The notes under the pieces were generated by a model. The model was not told where the DNA came from, did no database searches, and saw only the letters and a list, made by a program, of their open reading frames with translations. From the NCBI GenBank assembly GCA_965217565.1, contig CBDCIS010000001.1, positions 124,001-188,000 on the forward strand: 64,000 nucleotides of DNA, written 5' to 3'. This stretch comes from CBDCIS01 sp965217565 (lineage in GTDB: Bacteria > Chloroflexota > Dehalococcoidia > Lucifugimonadales > CATOSD01). This document shows, piece after piece, positions 54,860-63,463 of this stretch. Within the stretch, counting starts at the first letter, position 1, and the number at the start of each line of letters is the position of its first letter. A program made the position numbers and the translations under genes.

Positions 54860-56254
54860 CTAAAGACGCAGTTCCAATCGAGGTCTCAGTAGACGGTCCG
54901 GTACTCCGGTTTCATGCATGAACTCGACCAGGAACCGATGGAGTTCTCCGGCTTCGTCCGTGTGTGTTCCTATCACGTTCTTCAACTGGTTCGGGTCGGA
55001 GTTCAGATTGTACAGTTCCGATCGACCCTCTTGAGGGCTGTAAAGCAAACTCCATTCGCCCGCAGTGATGGTGGTGACGGGATGGTCTGAAAGGGGGCGG
55101 AGCAGATTATCCACAGAATGAACCGGATCGCCGGGGTTGGCGAAGGGAATGCTGCTGACTACGTACTCCCGCCCTGGGAAGGACGTATCCCGCATACCCG
55201 GCACAAGAGACTCGCCTTGAACGAAGGCGGGAATCTCAATCTCCATTAAATCAAGCACAGTCGGCATGACATCGACCGCGGAACTCAGGCCATTGTACAC
55301 CCCCGGAGATAATCCAGGAACGTGAATCAGAAGTGGGATGTGGATGAGTTCCTCGTAAAGGGGAGAGTGAGTCCATTTTGATCCTGGCTCGCCATAGGGT
55401 CGAAGCGTTCCGTCCGCATACCTATCTGAGTTCATCTTGCCGAAGAGGCCGCCATGTTCCCCAAAGTAGAAACCGTGGTCTGTGGTGAAGATGAGCGCGG
55501 TCTTGTCCATCAGGCCCATGTTCTCGACGGACTTCAGCAAGAAACCCAACCACGTATCCACCATGGTAATCTCGCCGCAGTAGGTAGCATGACCTTTCTG
55601 GAGCTTCTTTTCTTCGTATCCCGGCACGTCATGCCAGTTTCCATACACCGGGAGCACCACCTCTCCGTCGTATTCCGGCCAGTATAGCTCGGTGTAGTGG
55701 GCCGGGGCGTCCCAGGGTTCGTGGGGGTCCCAGGTGTCTATGTAAAGGAACAGGTCCTCTTTGTAGTGATGTTCCAACCAATGCATAGCAGTCATGAAGG
55801 TTCTCGGGGCATTCCGGTCCGATTCGTAGCGCCAAGCCGCTCGAACGTCCAGGGATTCGTGATGGTAGCCGGGCGTGGGAATTAGGGACCACAGAGTATC
55901 CTGGCCCCGGTTCATGAAAAAGGTCTGAAACCCCCTGTCGTAATTCATTCCGTCCCGCAGATAGTAGGGAGTGTCCACAGACGCCGCCGTGTGATGGCCG
56001 TGATGAGCCAATATCTCCGCCAGGGTGGTCACCCCGGGAGGTAGGGGCTCCCACCCCATAAAGGACATCGTCCAACGCCCCGTCTGATGGTCTGCCCGGG
56101 TGGGCATGGTCGGGAATCCGGCAGAATAGTGCCCGTCGAATCTGATCGACCTGGCTGCTAGCGCGTCGAGAGAAGGCGTTCGAATCGTCGGATTGCCGTA
56201 GGCGCCTATGTGATCCCTGCGGAAGGTGTCAGCAACTATCCAGATGACATTCAT
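54860..56254 (-). CDS. Sulfatase/alkaline-phosphatase-superfamily hydrolase lacking the FGly cysteine
   Basis: 464 residues. MNVIWIVADTFRRDHIGAYG (metal Asp), HTAASVDTPYYL, TWDPHEPWD, ALIFTTDHGFYFGEHGGLFG (metal Asp-His) and LYEELIHIPLLIHVPG are sulfatase-family motifs. The nucleophile site reads FPTMPTRADHQTGR, so the C/S-x-P-x-R position holds Thr, not the Cys/Ser that matures to formylglycine. A Thr nucleophile is known in NPP-type members of the superfamily, so the enzyme may be a phosphodiesterase or similar. ATG 56254 has AGGAG upstream. Confidence 0.8.
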   Translation of the reverse strand: MNVIWIVADTFRRDHIGAYGNPTIRTPSLDALAARSIRFDGHYSAGFPTMPTRADHQTGRWTMSFMGWEPLPPGVTTLAEILAHHGHHTAASVDTPYYLRDGMNYDRGFQTFFMNRGQDTLWSLIPTPGYHHESLDVRAAWRYESDRNAPRTFMTAMHWLEHHYKEDLFLYIDTWDPHEPWDAPAHYTELYWPEYDGEVVLPVYGNWHDVPGYEEKKLQKGHATYCGEITMVDTWLGFLLKSVENMGLMDKTALIFTTDHGFYFGEHGGLFGKMNSDRYADGTLRPYGEPGSKWTHSPLYEELIHIPLLIHVPGLSPGVYNGLSSAVDVMPTVLDLMEIEIPAFVQGESLVPGMRDTSFPGREYVVSSIPFANPGDPVHSVDNLLRPLSDHPVTTITAGEWSLLYSPQEGRSELYNLNSDPNQLKNVIGTHTDEAGELHRFLVEFMHETGVPDRLLRPRLELRL

Positions 56255-56370
56255 CTTGGACGCTCCTATGCTATGCTCCCGGCAAATGTACCACAAGTTG
56301 CCCTCCCTCTCTCAAGGACTGGTCAACTCGCATGCGGCCTCCCTTTGACTGCCAGCGCCTTTGTGCCTTG

Positions 56371-57642
56371 TCAGTCCACCACCTTGAGGAAGGCGGCGCG
56401 AAGGCGTGGGCCTACCTCGGCGAGTTGCTCCAGGGGAGCGGCGCTGAATGCCATCCTGAAGTGGCTGTCGGCGGCGTTTTCGCGGTCGCTGAAGAAGTTA
56501 GAGCCGACGGGAAAGACCAACCCCTCCTCGGCGGCGGCCTGAACCACGTCACGCGCACTCGCTCCGAGGCACTCCACCCAGAGGAAGAAGCCGCCGTCGG
56601 GCTTGTGGAAGCGGACGTAGGGCTCGCAGTATTGCAGCAGGGACTCGGCGAGGATTTCGCACTTTTCGGCGTATATGGGACGCATCCGCCGCACGTGGTC
56701 GTCGAGCTTGCCGGAGCCAACGTAGTCGGCGAGAGCCCATTGGAAGAGCGGGTTGTTACCCATATCGAAGCGCACCCTCGACATCGCATCGACGTAGTCC
56801 TGTCGCGCCTGCACCCAGCCGACGCGGAGGCCCGTCGCGATGGTCTTGCTGAGGCTGCACAACCTGAGCACACCCTGGCCCTCGGCCATGCCGTAGAGCG
56901 ATGTGGGCGGCTCCCCCTCGAAGCCCAGCTCTGAGTAGGCCGCGTCTTCCAATATCAGGACCCTGTGGCGGGCGCAGAGGTCCAGGACGGCGGCGCGCCG
57001 CTCTTTCGAGAGGGTTACGCCGGTGGGGTTGTGGTAGTCGGCGATGGTGTAGAACAGCTTGGCGCGCCGGCCGGCAGACTCTATTCTGAGGAGGGTCTCC
57101 TCCAGCGCTTCGACGGAGACGCCGTCCGCTTCCATTGGGACCTCGGTGACCTCGACCATGTAGCCGCGCATCGACCTGACGGTTCCAGAAAAGCTGGGGG
57201 CCTCGGTGATCACCACGTCGCCGGGCTGGAGAAACGCCTTGGAAACATTGTCTATCGCGCCCGAACTGCCGTTGTGAATGATGAGGTTCCCGGCCTCGAT
57301 GGGAACGCCCTCGATGCGGCTCTGTCGTCCGGCGAGTGCCTCGCGCAGGCCGTCGAACCCGAGCCAGCCGCCATAACGCAGCGTCTCCGACGGCTCGGCG
57401 TCCAGGGCCTGGTTGAGTGCCTCTCGAAGATGCTCGACGGGCAGAGTGGGGGCGTCGGGAATGCCGGCGGCCACGACAATCGGATCGGGGTGATCGGTGG
57501 GCAGCCGCCACGACCTTCCTGCGTCGGTCGCGCTTCCCGCCCCGATAGATCTGGCCGACTCCGAGAGCATCTCGTTGACGTTCACGCCTTCCCAGCGGCG
57601 CTTGGCCGAGGACTCGCCTGCGCCGTCAGCGGTGTTTGCCAT
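56371..57642 (-). CDS. PLP-dependent aminotransferase (class I/II, LysN/2-aminoadipate type)
   Basis: 423 residues. LIIHNGSSGAIDNVSKAFLQ, TEAPSFSGTVRSMRGYMVEV, YTIADYHNPTGVTLSKERRA, LILEDAAYSELGFEGEPP and the PLP-lysine motif LCSLSKTIATGLRVGWVQAR. The MocR-like aminotransferase fold without its HTH suggests an amino-acid transaminase. I chose ATG 57642 because AGGAGGT lies 9 nt upstream. Confidence 0.88.
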   Translation of the reverse strand: MANTADGAGESSAKRRWEGVNVNEMLSESARSIGAGSATDAGRSWRLPTDHPDPIVVAAGIPDAPTLPVEHLREALNQALDAEPSETLRYGGWLGFDGLREALAGRQSRIEGVPIEAGNLIIHNGSSGAIDNVSKAFLQPGDVVITEAPSFSGTVRSMRGYMVEVTEVPMEADGVSVEALEETLLRIESAGRRAKLFYTIADYHNPTGVTLSKERRAAVLDLCARHRVLILEDAAYSELGFEGEPPTSLYGMAEGQGVLRLCSLSKTIATGLRVGWVQARQDYVDAMSRVRFDMGNNPLFQWALADYVGSGKLDDHVRRMRPIYAEKCEILAESLLQYCEPYVRFHKPDGGFFLWVECLGASARDVVQAAAEEGLVFPVGSNFFSDRENAADSHFRMAFSAAPLEQLAEVGPRLRAAFLKVVD

Positions 57643-57799
57643 TGCGTTTGGACCTCCTTGTGCTGATGCTATCAACAACGTTGTTACAAGTCAATTTCAT
57701 CTTGTGGCTCGAACCTGTATCGGTCTAGGCAGCCATGCCAATTTTTGCTACCATCCGAGCGATGCGGAAGTTCAATCCATCTGACCCGGAGGCACTTTG

Positions 57800-58462
57800 A
57801 TGAGCAAGCACTATGACGAAGCGATAATTCCGGACGAATTGCGGCGCAACTTCGACGTGTACGATAGAATCGTGAGCCTTGGTATTGACCTCGGCGGCTT
57901 CGAGGAGAACGTACTCTCGATAGCCAATGCGGGCATCGCGGCTGCCGTGATTCACGAGAGCGGGTTAGTCTATATGTCCGGCAGCCCGGGCGGCGCCCGA
58001 CCCATGAGTGATGACGAGGAGCGAATCAAGCACGGACAGGCGGGGGCGCAGGATGCCGCCGATCTGATCATAAGGCGTTTGCACTGGGCGCTAAGCTGCG
58101 GCGGCGAGGGCGACCTGAATGACGTGCTGTACACGGTAAAGGCGCTGGGAATGGTGGTGTCGCCCGGAGGAGGCGTTTCCGGCGCCGCTCCTGCTGTTAC
58201 CAACGGCTTTTCGTTCAGGTGGCATTCGGTCTTCGGCGGACCAAGAAGTGACTACGCCACCGATGGCATAGACCCCGGCGGGTTTGGCGGGATTCACGCA
58301 AGGAGCGCAATTGGCGGGTTTGACGGCCGATTCTCTATTGAGCCGGAGATAATCGTAGCGGTTCCGCCCACGCTGGCCCAAGACATAATACGGAATCGCG
58401 GGTGGCTCTTTCCGCTGCCGCCGTCGGTGCTCGACAGGCTCGCGGCCAACCGGAGCGGTTGA
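57800..58462 (+). CDS. RidA/YjgF-like family protein
   Basis: 220 residues. GIAAAVIHESGLVYMSGSPG, HGQAGAQDAADLIIRRLHWA, LNDVLYTVKALGMVVSPGGG follow the RidA strand-helix order, with an extended C-terminal part (GIHARSAIGGFDGRFSIEPE, IIVAVPPTLAQD). RidA proteins hydrolyse reactive enamines; this longer relative may act elsewhere. Confidence 0.65.
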   Translation: MSKHYDEAIIPDELRRNFDVYDRIVSLGIDLGGFEENVLSIANAGIAAAVIHESGLVYMSGSPGGARPMSDDEERIKHGQAGAQDAADLIIRRLHWALSCGGEGDLNDVLYTVKALGMVVSPGGGVSGAAPAVTNGFSFRWHSVFGGPRSDYATDGIDPGGFGGIHARSAIGGFDGRFSIEPEIIVAVPPTLAQDIIRNRGWLFPLPPSVLDRLAANRSG

Positions 58463-58532
58463 GTGGATACAGGCCCGGCGGGCGATGGCCCCACCCCAAG
58501 CTTGCCTCAGCGGGCAAGGAGAGGAGGGATCC

Positions 58533-60044
58533 CTAGCCTCCCTCCAGCCGCTCCAGCAACTCGCTCGAGGACGGCCGGTCGCCGATAGAACGACCAACGT
58601 ACTTGAACGTGATTACTCCCTCCGCGTCAATGATGAAGGTGGAGGGTGCGGCCAATCCATCACCAAGCAGGTTGAACACGCCGTAATCGCGGACCACGTT
58701 CTTGTCCGGGTTGTAGAGCACCGGGAAGGGTATGCCGACACTCTGCGCGATGGTTCGCGCGTTGGAGAGGTCGTCGATACTGATGGCCACCACCTCGGCG
58801 TTGAGCTTTTGAATCTTGTCGTACTCTTTTGTCAACTCGACGAGTTGAGCGCGGCAGAAGGTTCACCAGAAGGCGCGGTAGAAGACGAGGACGACTTTCT
58901 TCTCCCCTCGCTGAGCCTCCAGCGAGAACTCCGAACCCGACACGCTCGGCAGAGTGAACAAGTGCGCGAGGTCGTTCACCTGGTTGCCGAACTGCGCTTG
59001 AGGCGGCGGCGTAGGGCTAGCCGACGGGAGTGGAGTCGCGGGCGTCGGCGATGGTCGCACGCTGGCGGCGGTGGGAGTAGAGGCCGCCTGTGCTGGAGCG
59101 GCGGTCGGCTGGGGCGTGGGACTGCTGGCGGCGGCGGTCGGTACGGCTTGGGTTGGAGTCGCGGACGACGGCGACGGCCGCACGCTGGCGGCGGTGGGAG
59201 TCGAGGCCGCCTGTGATGGAGCGGCGGCCGGCTGGGGCGTGGACGCGACGGCGGCGGCCACAGTGGTGGCATTTCCGCTCGAACCTCCCAGCTGCCGCAG
59301 CTGTTCCAGCACTTGACTGGAGGACGCGCGGTCGCCGCTAGAACTGCCAACGTGCTTGAAGGTTATCGCTCCATTCAGGTCTATTATGAAGGTTGCGGGG
59401 GCAGCCAGTCCGTCTCCTAGCAGGTTGAACACTCCATAGTCGCGCACTACGTCCTTGTCCGGGTTGTACAGCACCGGGAAGGGTATGTTCACACGCTGCG
59501 CCATGGTGCGCGCGTTGGAGAGATCATCTACGCTAATCGCCACCACCTCTGCGTTGAGCTTTTGAATCTTGTCGTACTCTTTAGTCAACTCGACGAGTTG
59601 AGCGCGGCAGAACGTTCACCAGTAGGCGCGATAGAAGACGAGGACAACGCTCTTCCTGCCCCGCTCAGCCTCCAGCGAGAATGACGGCCCATCGACGCTC
59701 CGCAGCGTGAACGGATGCGCCAGGTCGTTCACCTCGTTCCCGAATTTGGCCGCGGGGTCCGCGGCGCTTGGCGGTTGGCTTGTCGCCTGAGGCTGGGGTG
59801 CGGGACTGCTGGCAGCTGCAATCGGGGCGGCTTGGGTTGGAGTTGCGGCCGCCAACGATGGGCGCGCACTGGCGGCGGCGGGCGAAGCGGCGGCTTGTGG
59901 CTGAGCCTGGGTTGGCGCGGGCGTGGGCGCGGGTTGGTCGGCGCGCACCGCGCCGCCGGCGGCCGGCGAATCGCTGTCGGATGCGCAGGCGGACAACGGC
60001 AGGGCAAGGACAACGAGTATCAGCAACAGGGTATATCTATACAA
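58533..60044 (-). CDS. Tandem peroxiredoxin-like lipoprotein with two in-frame TGA codons (putative double selenoprotein)
   Basis: One continuous frame of 503 codons, read through TGA at 59616-59618 and 58863-58865. Order: signal peptide with lipobox (TLLLILVVLALPLSAC), Ala/Pro/Thr linker, redoxin domain 1 (FGNEVNDLAHPFTLRSVDG; VVLVFYRAYW-U-TFC; RAQLVELTKEYDKIQKLNAE; FPVLYNPDKDVVRDYGVFNL; PATFIIDLNGAITFKHVG), a second low-complexity linker, and redoxin domain 2 with the same motifs (FYRAFW-U-TFC). Each TGA takes the place of the catalytic Cys in W-C-x-x-C. Each is followed by an identical hairpin. TTG 60044 (AAGGGA upstream) starts the signal peptide. It probably reduces peroxides outside the membrane. 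It is divergent from pncB. Confidence 0.8.
58833..58847 (-). promoter_or_regulatory. Putative SECIS stem-loop, redoxin domain 2
   Basis: Same CAACTC-GTC-GAGTTG hairpin, 15 nt after the second TGA. The hairpin is unchanged although nearby third-codon positions differ between the two domains. Confidence 0.6.
59586..59600 (-). promoter_or_regulatory. Putative SECIS stem-loop, redoxin domain 1
   Basis: On the coding strand CAACTC-GTC-GAGTTG is a perfect 6-bp stem (7 with the next U-A) and a GUC loop, starting 15 nt after the TGA. The loop begins with GU, as in bacterial SECIS elements. Confidence 0.6.
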
Positions 60045-60180
60045 CCGAAATCCCTTCTCATCAGCTGTCAGCGCAGATAGCTCCTCTTCCGGTTGCAGAG
60101 GCAGAGGCGAGGACACTTGACCGCCCTGGCAAAGTGTCCGTAAACTGTCCCAAATCTTGGCGGAGGCTCTAGCCAATACC

Positions 60181-61566
60181 ATGCCGCGCGGGAAACTCTC
60201 GCTGTCGCTCTTCACTGACCTCTACGAGCTCACGATGGCGCAGGCCTTCTGGCAGAGCGGCATGAGCGGCGAGGCCACTTTCAGCCTGTTCTTTCGACAC
60301 TATCCCCCTGACAGAGCCTACTTCGTCTTCGCCGGCCTCCAGGACATCCTCGACTACCTTCAGCAACTGCGCTTTACGAGCGACGACATCGCGTTCCTGC
60401 GTTCGTCGAACCTGTTCGACGAGGGGTTCCTAGGCTATCTCGCGGAGCTGCAGTTCACCGGCAGCGTCCGCGCCATGCCCGAAGGCGCGATAGCCTTCGC
60501 CGACGAACCGGTCATCGAGGTGACCGCCCCAATCGTCGAGGCGCAGATACCGGAGACCTTCCTCGTGAACCAGGCAAACGTCCAGAGCCTGCTCGCCACC
60601 AAGACCTCCCGCGTCGTGCACGCCTCGCGCGGCAGAAGCGTGGTGGACTTCGCGGCGCGCCGGACTCATGGCCCTGACACGGCGGGCAGGCTCGCCCGCG
60701 TAAGCTACATGACGGGGTTCACGGGCACGAGCAACGTCCTCGCGGGCGGCCATCACCACATTCCGACTTTCGGCACGATGGCCCATTCATTCATTACCGC
60801 TTTCCACGACGAGACGGACGCCTTCCGCCAGTATGCCGAGTCCTTTCCTAATTCTAGCACATTCCTCGTCGATACCTATGATACCCTTAGTGGCACGCAC
60901 AAGGCCATAGAAGTGGCGCGGGAGATGCGGCAAAAGGGCCACGAATTGAGAGCTATACGGCTGGACAGCGGCGACTTGCTCGACCTGTCGCGCAGGTGCC
61001 GCGCGCTCCTGGACGAGGCCGGCTTTGGCGGCACGCAGGTATTCGCCAGCGGCGGGCTGGACGAGTTCGGTGTCGATGAGCTGTTGAGGGCGGGATCGCC
61101 AATCGACGGCTTTGGCGTTGGGACGAAGGTCGGGGTGTCCGCCGACGCTCCCTGGACCGACTGCGTTTACAAGCTGGTGAGGTACGATGGCAGGCCGACA
61201 CTAAAGTTGAGTTCCGAGAAGGAGACGCTTCCCGGCCCCAAGCAGGTGTACCGTATCCGCGACGAAGCCGGGGGTTACCGGCGCGACGTTATCGCCCGCG
61301 CGGATGAACATCCTCCGGACGATGAAGCGCAGCCGCTTCTGCGAGAGGTGATGCGGGACGGCAAATTGGTCGCCCCCCTACCCTCTCTCGATGAGTTGCG
61401 AGAGCGGTTCCGCAAGGAGTTCGCCCGCCTTCACGACCGTCACAAGGCCCTCAGACGCCCCGAACGGTATGACGTCACCATCAGCGAGGCGCTTGCGGCG
61501 CTGCGTTCGAGGGTGTCAGAAGAGGTCATGAGGCGGCAGAAGGCAGACCATCGCCTCGAGCGATGA
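60181..61566 (+). CDS. pncB: Nicotinate phosphoribosyltransferase
   Basis: 461 residues. LSLFTDLYELTMAQAFWQ at the start, RGRSVVDFAARRTHGPDTAG, GFTGTSNVLAGGHHHIPTFG, TMAHSFITAFHDETDAFRQY, LVDTYDTLSGTHKAIEVARE, LRAIRLDSGDLLDLSRRCRA, and GTKVGVSADAP are standard NAPRT motifs. The enzyme makes nicotinate mononucleotide for NAD salvage. ATG 60181 is used; a TTG at 60157 would add 8 residues. Its stop is 57 bp before the CMD gene. Confidence 0.93.
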   Translation: MPRGKLSLSLFTDLYELTMAQAFWQSGMSGEATFSLFFRHYPPDRAYFVFAGLQDILDYLQQLRFTSDDIAFLRSSNLFDEGFLGYLAELQFTGSVRAMPEGAIAFADEPVIEVTAPIVEAQIPETFLVNQANVQSLLATKTSRVVHASRGRSVVDFAARRTHGPDTAGRLARVSYMTGFTGTSNVLAGGHHHIPTFGTMAHSFITAFHDETDAFRQYAESFPNSSTFLVDTYDTLSGTHKAIEVAREMRQKGHELRAIRLDSGDLLDLSRRCRALLDEAGFGGTQVFASGGLDEFGVDELLRAGSPIDGFGVGTKVGVSADAPWTDCVYKLVRYDGRPTLKLSSEKETLPGPKQVYRIRDEAGGYRRDVIARADEHPPDDEAQPLLREVMRDGKLVAPLPSLDELRERFRKEFARLHDRHKALRRPERYDVTISEALAALRSRVSEEVMRRQKADHRLER

Positions 61567-61622
61567 GTCTCGCGACGACGATAGATAGAAGGTTGTACGA
61601 ACAGCACGACGGAGAGGAAATC

Positions 61623-62201
61623 ATGTCACGACTGCCCTATGTCTCCAGAGAAGAGCTTCCCCCAGACAGGCGCCACGTCTTCGACCGCATTGCGGAGGGG
61701 CGCGTCAGCGCAGAGTCGGGCGGCGGGATGCCGCACTCGTTTGGGGCGCTGCTCAACAGTCCGGACGCGGCTGAGGCAGTGGGCAGACTCGGGGAGTACC
61801 TACGCTTCAATTCCCCTCTGGACCCGGTGATACGTGAGATCGCGATTCTGAGCGCGGCGCGGCAGTTGGGCAGCCAGTACGAATGGGCGCACCATGAGCC
61901 TGTGGCTCGACGAGTCGGAGTGCGCGACGAGGTCATAGAGTCCATAAGGTCGGGTAGAGCCCCGATGGGCCTGCCGGCCAAGGAGGGGGTGTTCGCCCAG
62001 GCCGCGAAAGAACTGGTGAGCAAGGGTACTCTCACTGACAGGACGTTCCAGGCAGTGCTGCACCTGCTCGGCCCAAGGCTTACGGTGGACCTGGTGGCGC
62101 TGGTTGGCTACTATGCCATGCTCGGCGCGGCGCTGAACGCGCTCGGGGTAGAGCTGGAGCCGGGGCTGAGTCCGGGGCTTGACGTTGCGCCCTCATCATA
62201 G
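61623..62201 (+). CDS. Carboxymuconolactone decarboxylase-like (CMD/AhpD-fold) protein
   Basis: 192 residues. FGALLNSPDAAEAVGRLGEY, REIAILSAARQLGSQYEWAH, HEPVARRVGVRDEVIESIRS have the CMD fold pattern, with E-x2-H (EWAHH) but no CxxC, so it is more likely a decarboxylase/isomerase type than an AhpD peroxidase. ATG 61623 has GGAGAGG upstream; the earlier GTG/ATG readings overlap pncB. Confidence 0.85.
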   Translation: MSRLPYVSREELPPDRRHVFDRIAEGRVSAESGGGMPHSFGALLNSPDAAEAVGRLGEYLRFNSPLDPVIREIAILSAARQLGSQYEWAHHEPVARRVGVRDEVIESIRSGRAPMGLPAKEGVFAQAAKELVSKGTLTDRTFQAVLHLLGPRLTVDLVALVGYYAMLGAALNALGVELEPGLSPGLDVAPSS

Positions 62202-62241
62202 CCCTGCCATACAGGGGAAGGAACATAAAGAGGAGGCTGTC

Positions 62242-63453
62242 ATGGCCGAGGGCGCGCTCTCGGACGTAAGGGTTCTCGACTTCACTCACTACATCGCGGG
62301 GGCGTACTGCACGAAGTTGCTGGCCGACTACGGCGCGGACGTTCTCAAGGTAGAACGGCCCGACGGTGGAGATGGCGCAAGGCATCTTGGGCCGTTTCCG
62401 AATGACGAGCCACACCCGGAGAGGAGCGGTTTGTTCCTGCACCTGAACACGAACAAACGCGGCATTACGCTCAACCTCAAGACTGAGGCTGCCAGGAGGA
62501 TAGTTCGAGAGTTGGTCAGGAGCGTTGACATCGTGGTGGAGAGCTTCCGGCCTGGTGAGATGGAGGGTTTCAGGCTGGGTTACGACGCTCTGAGGGCCAT
62601 CACCCCCAACCTGGTCATGACGTCTGTATCGAACTTCGGCCAGAGCGGGCCATATCGGAACTTGCGGGCTTCTGAGATCATCTTCTACGGAATGGGCGGC
62701 GAAATGTACTCCACCGGCCTCGAAGACAGGGAACCGATCAAGATGGGCGGGACCGTCGTCCAGTACCAGGCGGGAGCCGCCGCCGCGGTGGTCACTATGG
62801 GCGCGCTGTTCACCGCCCGGCTCCAGGACGCGGGCCAGCACGTGGACGTGTCCATCATGGAAACGCAGGTCGGCTCCATAGACCGCCGCATGTCGATGCT
62901 GCTGGCCTACCAGTACACGGGCGAGGTCAGCCGACGCACGCCATTCGGCTCTATGGGCTATCCCATCGGGGTTTATCCCTGCGCGGACGGCTACGTGGAA
63001 TTGACCGGTGGAATCGTTTACTTCCCCAGAGTCGTTCGGATGCTTGGAGAACCGGAGACATTCGAGGATCCCAAGTGGCGCACTCCGACCGCTCAGAGCG
63101 ACCCCGAGTTGAAGCAGGAGTTCGAGGAATACTTCATCCCCTGGTGCCTGGAGCGGACGAAATACGAAATCTGGTATGCGGCGCAGGAGGCCGGCGTGCT
63201 CAGCGGCCCCATAAACTCGATGGAAGACCTCGCCGACGACCCAAACTTCAACCAACGTAACGCCTTCGCAGAGATGGAACATCCGGTGGCGGGCCGGCTC
63301 AGATATCCGGGGCGGCCCTTCGTTATGAACGAATCGCCATGGTCGATTCGGAGGCCCGCGCCTACATTGGGGCAGCACAACGATGAGACGCTCACGGGGC
63401 TGGGGTACACCAGGGAGGACATCGCGCGTCTGAGAGAGCAGAACGCGATTTAG
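62242..63453 (+). CDS. CaiB/BaiF family CoA-transferase (family III)
   Basis: 403 residues. VRVLDFTHYIAGAYCTKLLA, DYGADVLKVERPDGGDGARH, NTNKRGITLNLKTEAARRIV, DIVVESFRPGEMEGFRLGYD (Asp of the catalytic region), TSVSNFGQSGPYRN and HPVAGRLRYPGRPF. It transfers CoA between organic acids. AGAGGAGG lies before the ATG. It is followed after 10 bp by a second gene of the same family, probably forming a heteromeric or paired enzyme. Confidence 0.92.
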   Translation: MAEGALSDVRVLDFTHYIAGAYCTKLLADYGADVLKVERPDGGDGARHLGPFPNDEPHPERSGLFLHLNTNKRGITLNLKTEAARRIVRELVRSVDIVVESFRPGEMEGFRLGYDALRAITPNLVMTSVSNFGQSGPYRNLRASEIIFYGMGGEMYSTGLEDREPIKMGGTVVQYQAGAAAAVVTMGALFTARLQDAGQHVDVSIMETQVGSIDRRMSMLLAYQYTGEVSRRTPFGSMGYPIGVYPCADGYVELTGGIVYFPRVVRMLGEPETFEDPKWRTPTAQSDPELKQEFEEYFIPWCLERTKYEIWYAAQEAGVLSGPINSMEDLADDPNFNQRNAFAEMEHPVAGRLRYPGRPFVMNESPWSIRRPAPTLGQHNDETLTGLGYTREDIARLREQNAI

Positions 63454-63463
63454 GAGGTTACAC

